From CAYMCQ01 sp964389025 (GTDB lineage Bacteria; Verrucomicrobiota; Verrucomicrobiia; Limisphaerales; CAYMCQ01): DNA of 64,000 nucleotides. The position numbers and the translations under genes were made by a program. Of this stretch, positions 59,217-64,000 are shown one piece after another. Below the pieces are notes generated by a model. It saw only the letters and a list, made by a program, of their open reading frames with translations. It searched no databases and had not been told where the DNA came from. The stretch lies in assembly GCA_964389025.1 (NCBI GenBank), contig CAYMCQ010000002.1:45610-109609 (forward strand), in the 5' to 3' direction. Position 1 is the first letter of the stretch, and every line of letters starts with the position of its first letter.

Positions 59217-59972
59217 ATGAAGAAAATTATTTCCGCACTGACATTTGCCGCCCTGTTGTCTGGCTGCGCCTCGCGTCATCCGTCATCGGAGGGCGGAGTT
59301 CCACGACGCCCTGACATTTTAGTTGGGGCGTCGCAGAGCTCCGCCCTTCGACCGGGTATTGCGGAAATCGTCGCCCAAGCCGCAACTAACCAGCCAGCGC
59401 CGCCCGACGGCGACGGCTGGCAAAGTCTCTTCGACGGCAAAACGCTGGCGGGCTGGCGCGTCACGCAATTCGCAGGCGCGGGCGAAGTTGAAATCAAATC
59501 CGGCGTCATTGTTCTTGGGATGGGTTCGCCGTTCACGGGCATCGGCTGGACGAATGAGATTCCAAAGATGAATTACGAAGTCGCGCTCGACGCGATGCGC
59601 GTGGATGGCTCGGATTTTTTTTGCGGACTGACTTTTCCCGTTGCCGATTCGTTTTGCAGTTTGATTTGCGGCGGCTGGGGCGGCGCGATCACCGGCCTGA
59701 GCAGTCTCGACGGCTTGGATGCCTCCGAAAACGAAGCCACAAAGTTCGTCAACTTCGGGGCCGGCCGCTGGTATCGAATTCGATTGCGCGTGACGGAAAA
59801 GAAAATCGAAGTCTGGATTGACGGGAAGAAGTTGATTGATGTCGAGACAATCGGCAGAAAAGTTTCACTGCGTCCCGGCGACATAGAAATGTCGAAGCCG
59901 TTCGGCATCGCGTCATGGCAAACGACCGGCGCGCTGCGAGAAATCAAAGTGCGACGCGTCGAAGTGAAATAA
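59217..59972 (+). CDS. DUF1080 lipoprotein with a palindromic repeat in its coding region
   Basis: The start at 59217 gives MKKIISALTFAALLSGCASR with a lipobox LSGC, so the 251-aa product is a lipoprotein. Residues about 60-251 form the DUF1080/3-keto-disaccharide hydrolase-type beta-sandwich: WQSLFDGKTLAGWRVTQFAG, IEVWIDGKKLIDVETIGRKV and MSKPFGIASWQTTGALREIK. Relatives act on 3-keto-sugars outside the cytoplasm. Residues about 25-44 are encoded by a palindromic repeat (59290-59347), inserted in frame in the linker behind the lipid anchor. Confidence 0.88.
   Translation: MKKIISALTFAALLSGCASRHPSSEGGVPRRPDILVGASQSSALRPGIAEIVAQAATNQPAPPDGDGWQSLFDGKTLAGWRVTQFAGAGEVEIKSGVIVLGMGSPFTGIGWTNEIPKMNYEVALDAMRVDGSDFFCGLTFPVADSFCSLICGGWGGAITGLSSLDGLDASENEATKFVNFGAGRWYRIRLRVTEKKIEVWIDGKKLIDVETIGRKVSLRPGDIEMSKPFGIASWQTTGALREIKVRRVEVK
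59290..59347. repeat. Palindromic repeat inside the DUF1080 gene
   Basis: AGGGCGGAG pairs with CTCCGCCCT at the outside, and CGACGCCC with GGGCGTCG inside. The unit lies in frame just after the lipoprotein signal. I recall the same core as a dispersed intergenic repeat in Verrucomicrobiota. Confidence 0.75.
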
Positions 59973-59992
59973 ATTCCGAGAAAAGAACACCT

Positions 59993-60553
59993 ATGGCTAA
60001 TGCAGAAGAAGACTTCCGAAAATGGTTCATAGTGAGTCTGTCCCCGCTTCGAGCCAATGGAGATGCAGGCTTTATTTTCGCACTCATCGCATTCCCGCTG
60101 TTAGAGCGCTATTTGAGAGGCAAGTCCGGATGTCCCGAAGGACAAAACCTGACACCGACGTTTTACGCAAACGTCGCTTTGTTATTCCCAGAAGTTTCCG
60201 GAAGAGAACGCGATTTCTGGAACTGCTATCGGGACGGCCTTCTCCATCAAGTAACGTTCCCTAAAGCAAAGCTGGATCGAAAAAACGGGATTTGGGTTAA
60301 TCTACCCGAAGCAGGGATCTCGGGTTATGACCCGAGGTCGGTGTATTTTCTTCCGGCGACCAACCAATTTTTCCTCAATCCCATGGCCTTCTTTGACTTC
60401 ATCACCGAGACGATTCTAGCGGACTTTCCCACATACGAGGGTGCGAACAGCACAAACTATCGTTTGCCTCAGGCTCAGTATATCACTGGTAAGCCAGGGA
60501 CTGTTCCGACAATCAATACGAATATTCCTAAGACGGGATCGTATACGCCTTGA
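59993..60553 (+). CDS. Hypothetical protein
   Basis: The start at 59993 gives MANAEEDFRKWFIVSLSPLR and 186 aa. GDAGFIFALIAFPLLERYLR and ALLFPEVSGRERDFWNCYRD are helical; WVNLPEAGISGYDPRSVYFL begins a strand-rich part, and the tail is Thr/Asn-rich. It is cytoplasmic with no motif I can name; similar genes occur as isolated hypotheticals. It follows the DUF1080 gene by 20 bases and may be co-transcribed. Confidence 0.65.
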   Translation: MANAEEDFRKWFIVSLSPLRANGDAGFIFALIAFPLLERYLRGKSGCPEGQNLTPTFYANVALLFPEVSGRERDFWNCYRDGLLHQVTFPKAKLDRKNGIWVNLPEAGISGYDPRSVYFLPATNQFFLNPMAFFDFITETILADFPTYEGANSTNYRLPQAQYITGKPGTVPTINTNIPKTGSYTP

Positions 60554-60586
60554 TGTGTCGTTTAACTGGAGCGTTAGTTGATTCAC

Positions 60587-60688
60587 CACCCCGGCTTCTC
60601 TGGCAAACAGCCATCGAATTTGTTCACCAATTCTTTTTCGTAATCGCCCACGAATTTTCCGGCGAAGAATCGGTCGAGCGCTTCGTTT
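60587..60688 (-). pseudogene. Duplicate of the HAD gene 3' end
   Basis: On the minus strand this reads NEALDRFFAGKFVGDYEKEL then VNKFDGCLPEKPGW and a stop. It is about 87 percent identical in DNA (13 differences in 98 bases at 60592-60689) to the true 3' end of the HAD gene at 61563-61659. The remainder of the HAD gene is absent here. Together the two copies bracket the nucleotidyltransferase pair. Confidence 0.8.
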
Positions 60689-61205
60689 ACCGGCTGCACA
60701 TTGCCAGGCGCGGTTTGATTTGCTGCAGGCGTTCTGCGCCAAGCTCGCCAAAAACAGCTTCCACATCCGCAGGTTTGAGGAGTTTGTGTTGAAAGAGCGA
60801 ACGGACGAATTCCAAGTCCTTCTCGCGACCTGCCGCAAGTTTGCTGACGGCGAGGTCAACGAGACTCAGGCACAGTCCGGCGATGCCATTTGTGTTTTGG
60901 TTCTCGACGCGGACGAGGCGTGACTTCCAGTCGGCTGGCAACACCGCAGTTTCGGGACTGACTCCGTGCGCGTAATAGCCAAACGTCTCGTGAAAAGGAG
61001 ATTTCTCGCCGATGGAGCCGTCGATCAGATCGGCTTTCTCTGGCGCATTCGCCGGATACAAATCAGCCTCTTGGGAAACGGTAAGGTCGGGTGGAGGATT
61101 GGCAACCGTGCCGAGGATGGCTTGGCTGCCGACGATGATGAGTTCACGCGTTCCTGCGATGCTGCCCGCAGCGCGAATGACGTGCTCAAGGTCAGACCTT
61201 TTCAT
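60687..61205 (-). CDS. Nucleotidyltransferase of a toxin-antitoxin-like pair (DUF6036)
   Basis: The start at 61205 (MKRSDLEHVIRAAGSIAGTR) gives 172 aa. ELIIVGSQAILGTVANPPPD at about residues 21-40 matches the DUF6036 nucleotidyltransferase start, LTVSQEADLYPANAPEKADL holds the acidic residues, and GLCLSLVDLAVSKLAAGREK near 125 is the usual family helix. DUF6036 proteins resemble AbiEii-type nucleotidyltransferase toxins. It overlaps the upstream partner by 14 bases. Its stop codon lies exactly at the edge of the duplicated HAD 3' end. Confidence 0.85.
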   Translation of the reverse strand: MKRSDLEHVIRAAGSIAGTRELIIVGSQAILGTVANPPPDLTVSQEADLYPANAPEKADLIDGSIGEKSPFHETFGYYAHGVSPETAVLPADWKSRLVRVENQNTNGIAGLCLSLVDLAVSKLAAGREKDLEFVRSLFQHKLLKPADVEAVFGELGAERLQQIKPRLAMCSR

Positions 61206-61506
61206 GATGAGCGCGGTAGATCTCCCATCGTTCCGTCGGCGTGAGAATCCCACAAAACGGATCGCTTTGCCGCAGCCGCTGGCCTTCTTCCGATTCATCC
61301 AGCAGCACGACACGAATTTCCTCCCACGGGCGTTCCAGAAGTTCCCTCCACTCGCGAATAGCCGGCGCGGGGCTTTGTTGAAACCAGCGCCGACAAACTG
61401 CTCGCGCTTTTTCCAATCCGCGCCGCTGCGGATCGTGATCAATCTTCTCCACGATGGCCCGCGCGAGCGCAAGGCTGCGCTCATCAATTTGTGAATGAGT
61501 CTTCAT
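61192..61506 (-). CDS. Partner protein of the DUF6036 nucleotidyltransferase
   Basis: The 104-aa product starts MKTHSQIDERSLALARAIVE and contains the conserved end RQSDPFCGILTPTERWEIYR. I recall this small protein as the constant upstream partner of DUF6036 genes, which makes it the likely antitoxin or regulator. The 14-base overlap with the downstream gene gives coupled translation. Confidence 0.78.
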   Translation of the reverse strand: MKTHSQIDERSLALARAIVEKIDHDPQRRGLEKARAVCRRWFQQSPAPAIREWRELLERPWEEIRVVLLDESEEGQRLRQSDPFCGILTPTERWEIYRAHHEKV

Positions 61507-61553
61507 TTGAGAACTGAAGTATGCTTACCGCAAGCTGCTTCAATTCGCAATCA

Positions 61554-62486
61554 CTACCAATTCGGCTTCTCTGGCAAACAAGCGTCGAATTCTTTGACCA
61601 ATTCTTTTTCGTAATCGCCCGCGTATTTGCCGGCGAAGAAACGATCCAGCGCTTCGTTGTGGAAACGTTCCCAGGATTTTTCTTCCTTGCCGGGGTTGAT
61701 CGGGTAGAAAAGCGCGTTGTTGCCTTTGGCGGCTTTGAAATCCCCGGGCGCGTCGCCGATCATCAGCATTTTTTCCGGCGCGTATTTTCCGGCGGCGGCA
61801 AACTTGATGTGCTCGGTCTTGGTGCCGAGTTCCTGTCCGGCGATGAGTTTGACGTAAGGCTTGATGCCGTGCTCGGCCCATTCTCGTTCAAGCGCTTCGG
61901 TCGGCGTCTGTGAAACGACAATCGCGTCGGCCTTCGCCACCATCTTCTGCAAACTTTCGAGAAACAGCGGAAACGGCGGCACGCCTTCCACGATGTCCTC
62001 AATCATTTCATTCACGGCGAGTGACCATTGATAAACTTGGTCGAGCGCGCCCCTCTCCCGGCCTGCGGCCACCTTCTCCCCGTCCGACGGGGAGAGGGCA
62101 AGGAGAGGGGATCGTTCAATTTCCTTTTTCAACGTCGAGTTCGTTAGTTTGTTTTCGCGGGCAATCCATGCGTCGAGCGCAGCGGTATCGGCGACTTTGA
62201 CATTGCGGGCGATGACTTCACGGCGTTCGCGGAGCAGATTCAGCGAGCGCGACAGGGCGGGGAAGCGGTTCGCGCCGCGCGTCTTGGAATAGAGATTCAC
62301 GAAGTCCCAGACTTCGCGGGCGTATTTGCTGACGGCTTGCAGATGGAAATGTTTCACGAACATCGGCGTGAAACATTCCTTGTGCTTGATCTCCATGGAA
62401 TCAAACACGCAACCATCGGAGTCAATGCCGATGAAGAATTCCTTCGATGGCTTGAAGCCGCGCAACATTTGTGTGTTATCGCTCAT
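61554..62486 (-). CDS. HAD-superfamily phosphatase with in-frame palindromic insert
   Basis: The start at 62486 (MSDNTQMLRGFKPSKEFFIG) gives 310 aa. HAD motif I is IGIDSDGCVFDS at about residues 19-30, motif II VVSQTPTEAL near 188, and motif IV MLMIGDAPGDFKAAKGNNAL near 240-259. HAD enzymes remove phosphate through an Asp-phosphate intermediate. Residues about 126-147 (SPLLALSPSDGEKVAAGRER) are encoded by a widespread palindromic repeat inserted in frame. The last 33 codons also occur as a separate diverged copy at 60587. Substrate unknown; it is adjacent to gnd on the same strand. Confidence 0.83.
   Translation of the reverse strand: MSDNTQMLRGFKPSKEFFIGIDSDGCVFDSMEIKHKECFTPMFVKHFHLQAVSKYAREVWDFVNLYSKTRGANRFPALSRSLNLLRERREVIARNVKVADTAALDAWIARENKLTNSTLKKEIERSPLLALSPSDGEKVAAGRERGALDQVYQWSLAVNEMIEDIVEGVPPFPLFLESLQKMVAKADAIVVSQTPTEALEREWAEHGIKPYVKLIAGQELGTKTEHIKFAAAGKYAPEKMLMIGDAPGDFKAAKGNNALFYPINPGKEEKSWERFHNEALDRFFAGKYAGDYEKELVKEFDACLPEKPNW
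61563..61659. repeat. Direct repeat, intact HAD gene 3' end
   Basis: Right copy of the duplicated segment; the left copy is 60592-60688. They are in the same orientation and flank the nucleotidyltransferase pair. Confidence 0.8.
62050..62110. repeat. Palindromic repeat inside the HAD gene
   Basis: CCCTCTCCCGGCCTGCGGCC opens the element; CTCTCCC/CTTCTCCCCGTC pairs with GACGGGGAGAGGGC and GGAGAGGGG closes it. I know this core as a repeat dispersed in many unrelated genomes. It keeps the reading frame here. Confidence 0.78.
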
Positions 62487-62506
62487 AAAATTTCGGCGGA
62501 TTTTTA

Positions 62507-62530
62507 ACGCAAAGACGCAAAGACGCAAAG
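62507..62530. repeat. Short tandem repeat ACGCAAAG
   Basis: Three copies of an 8-base unit lie between the gnd stop and the HAD start, in the HAD leader. Simple expansion; no further meaning seen. Confidence 0.6.
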
Positions 62531-62578
62531 AGAAAGCCGCGAAGAAAATTCTTCGCGACCTTGTTGCGAGTGACGGAA

Positions 62579-64000
62579 TCAGACCGTGTAGGTGCTGCTC
62601 GATGTCGTGCCGCCGCGACCTGTCCAGTTCGTGTGGAAAAATTCGCCGCGCGGTTTGTCCACGCGCTCGTAGGTGTGCGCGCCGAAATAATCGCGCTGGG
62701 CTTGGAGCAGATTCGCTGGTAGCGAGGCGTTTCGGTAGCCGTCAAAAAATGCGAGGGCCGTGCTGAATGCGGGAACGGGAATTCCCTTCTTCGCGGCAAT
62801 CGCGACGACGTTTCTCCACGGGCGGGAAGAATCCTTGATCGCTTTTCTGAAAAACGGATCGAGTAACAGGTTTGTGAGCTTGGGTTTGTTGTCGTAGGCT
62901 TCTTTGATCTTGCCGAGGAACGCGCTGCGGATGATGCAACCGCCGCGCCACATGAGCGCGATGCCGCCGTAGTTCAAGTCCCATTTGTATTCCGCCGCCG
63001 CCGCGCGAAAGAGCATGAAGCCTTGCGAGTAGGAGATGATTTTCGATGCGTAAAGTGCGCAGCGGATGGCTTCGATCCAATCGGCGCGGTCGCCTTTGAT
63101 GGTCGGTTTCGGGCCTTTCAATTTTTTCGCGGCGGCAACACGGTCGTCTTTCATCGCGGAAATGCTGCGGGCGTAAACGGCCTCGGCGATGAGCGTGACG
63201 GGAATGCCGAGGTCGGCGGAATTTTGAACCGTCCATTTGCCGGTGCCTTTCTGCCCGGCGGTGTCGAGAATCTTGTTCACGAGCGGCTGGCCGTCGGTGT
63301 CTTTGAACGCAAGGATGTCGCGCGTGATTTCGATGAGGTAGGAATTCAGTTCGCCCTTGTTCCATTCAATCAGAACCTTGTGCATTTCGTCCGGCGTCAT
63401 GCCGAGGCCGTCGCGCATCAAATGATACGCCTCGCAGATGAGTTGCATGTCGCCGTATTCGATTCCGTTGTGGACCATCTTGACGTAATGACCGGAGCCG
63501 CCGTCGCCAACCCAGTCGCAGCACGGCGCGCCGCCTTCGACTTTGGCGGAGATGCTTTGGAAAATATTTTTGATGTGCGGCCACGCTGCCTTCGAGCCAC
63601 CGGGCATCAATGACGGGCCGTTGCGCGCGCCTTCTTCACCGCCGGAAACTCCGGAGCCGACGAACAGCAAACCTTTGCTCTCGACATATTTCACGCGGCG
63701 GCTCGTGTCCTCGTAAAGTGAATTGCCGCCGTCAATGATGATGTCGCCTGCTTCGAGGTGCGGCAAAAGCTGCTCGATGAATTCGTCAACGGCTTTGCCA
63801 GCCTTGACCATCATCATCACGCGGCGCGGTCTTTTCAGGAGCGAAACCATCTCGGCAACGGAATGCGCGCCGATGATTTTGGTGCCTTTGGCTTCGTTGG
63901 CGAGAAAGTGGTCAACCTTCTCGACGCTGCGGTTGTAAGCCACGACGGTGAAGCCGTGGTCGTTCATGTTGAGGATGAGGTTCTGGCCCATGACGGCCAG
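62579..64000 (-). CDS. gnd: 6-phosphogluconate dehydrogenase, 5' end cut by window
   Basis: 473 residues are visible; the frame continues past base 64000 with LAVMGQNLILNMNDHGFTVV, so only the first few residues are missing. NADP-domain segments VAYNRS and IIDGGNSLYEDTSRRVKYVE, the catalytic VGSGVSGGEEGARNGPSLMP, and VKMVHNGIEYGDMQLICEAY with the active Lys are all present; GTGKWTVQNSADLGIPVTLI follows. Gnd oxidises 6-phosphogluconate to ribulose 5-phosphate with NADPH production in the pentose phosphate pathway. Length fits the family. The HAD phosphatase lies 93 bases downstream. Confidence 0.96.
   Translation of the reverse strand: MAVMGQNLILNMNDHGFTVVAYNRSVEKVDHFLANEAKGTKIIGAHSVAEMVSLLKRPRRVMMMVKAGKAVDEFIEQLLPHLEAGDIIIDGGNSLYEDTSRRVKYVESKGLLFVGSGVSGGEEGARNGPSLMPGGSKAAWPHIKNIFQSISAKVEGGAPCCDWVGDGGSGHYVKMVHNGIEYGDMQLICEAYHLMRDGLGMTPDEMHKVLIEWNKGELNSYLIEITRDILAFKDTDGQPLVNKILDTAGQKGTGKWTVQNSADLGIPVTLIAEAVYARSISAMKDDRVAAAKKLKGPKPTIKGDRADWIEAIRCALYASKIISYSQGFMLFRAAAAEYKWDLNYGGIALMWRGGCIIRSAFLGKIKEAYDNKPKLTNLLLDPFFRKAIKDSSRPWRNVVAIAAKKGIPVPAFSTALAFFDGYRNASLPANLLQAQRDYFGAHTYERVDKPRGEFFHTNWTGRGGTTSSSTYTV

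Overview
The window looks like chromosomal DNA of a soil or freshwater Verrucomicrobiota bacterium, most likely of the Pedosphaera/Limisphaera branch. That placement is inference from the gene families present: DUF1501 TAT proteins, DUF1080 lipoproteins, DUF4331 plus TPR pairs, tandem ABC-2 permeases, SANT-like repeat proteins and palindromic intergenic repeats of a kind common in that group. Moderate GC with AT-richer patches on the left marks acquired DNA. No rRNA or CRISPR array is visible; there are two tRNAs, tRNA-Ser(GCT) and tRNA-Arg(ACG).

Left part, about 1.7 to 32.7 kb, is a mosaic of mobile and accessory DNA. After a window-truncated secreted protein (1-1465) come a RuvC-like nuclease with an XRE regulator, a large serine recombinase (3122-4969) flanked by two related tiny ORFs, and another XRE regulator. 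A sarcosine-oxidase-like flavoprotein, a secreted nuclease/phosphatase with a lamin-tail domain and small genes follow. Near 10-12.6 kb is debris: the 3' end of an SRAP/YedK gene and a DNA/RNA endonuclease that lost its 5' end at the point where a primase also lost its 5' end (12453/12454). The primase heads a tightly overlapped plasmid-like module that ends in an ArdC-RadC fusion. Next are a SET-domain protein and a compact four-gene minus-strand cassette (16712-20919): an unknown helical protein, a ParA/MinD-like ATPase, an HD-domain phosphohydrolase and a cysteine-cluster protein. This is my best candidate for an undescribed system. Around 21.5-25.2 kb lie a small membrane protein, an XRE regulator with a clear palindromic operator, an exported protein and a 605-aa protein with a Nudix-like box.

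A mobilisation-type block (25.2-32.7 kb) contains a very GC-rich structured island, small membrane proteins, a VirD4/TraG-like coupling ATPase with a nuclease-like C-terminus, an XRE regulator and a second large serine recombinase. The last codons of that recombinase run antisense into the 3' half of tRNA-Ser, which marks this tRNA as the integration site.

Right part, 32.9-64 kb, is ordinary chromosome: three ABC-2 permeases, an esterase/SMP-30 fusion, DUF4331 plus TPR, an M19 dipeptidase, a three-module exonuclease, acetyl-CoA synthetase, a SANT-repeat protein, DUF1501, three CNNM/CBS membrane proteins, a carotenoid-type membrane protein, a Na/Ca-exchanger-like protein with DUF167, DUF1080, a nucleotidyltransferase toxin-antitoxin-like pair, a HAD phosphatase and 6-phosphogluconate dehydrogenase (cut by the window end). 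This part is rich in palindromic repeats, two of them inside reading frames. The toxin-antitoxin-like pair is bracketed by two copies of the 3' end of the HAD gene.
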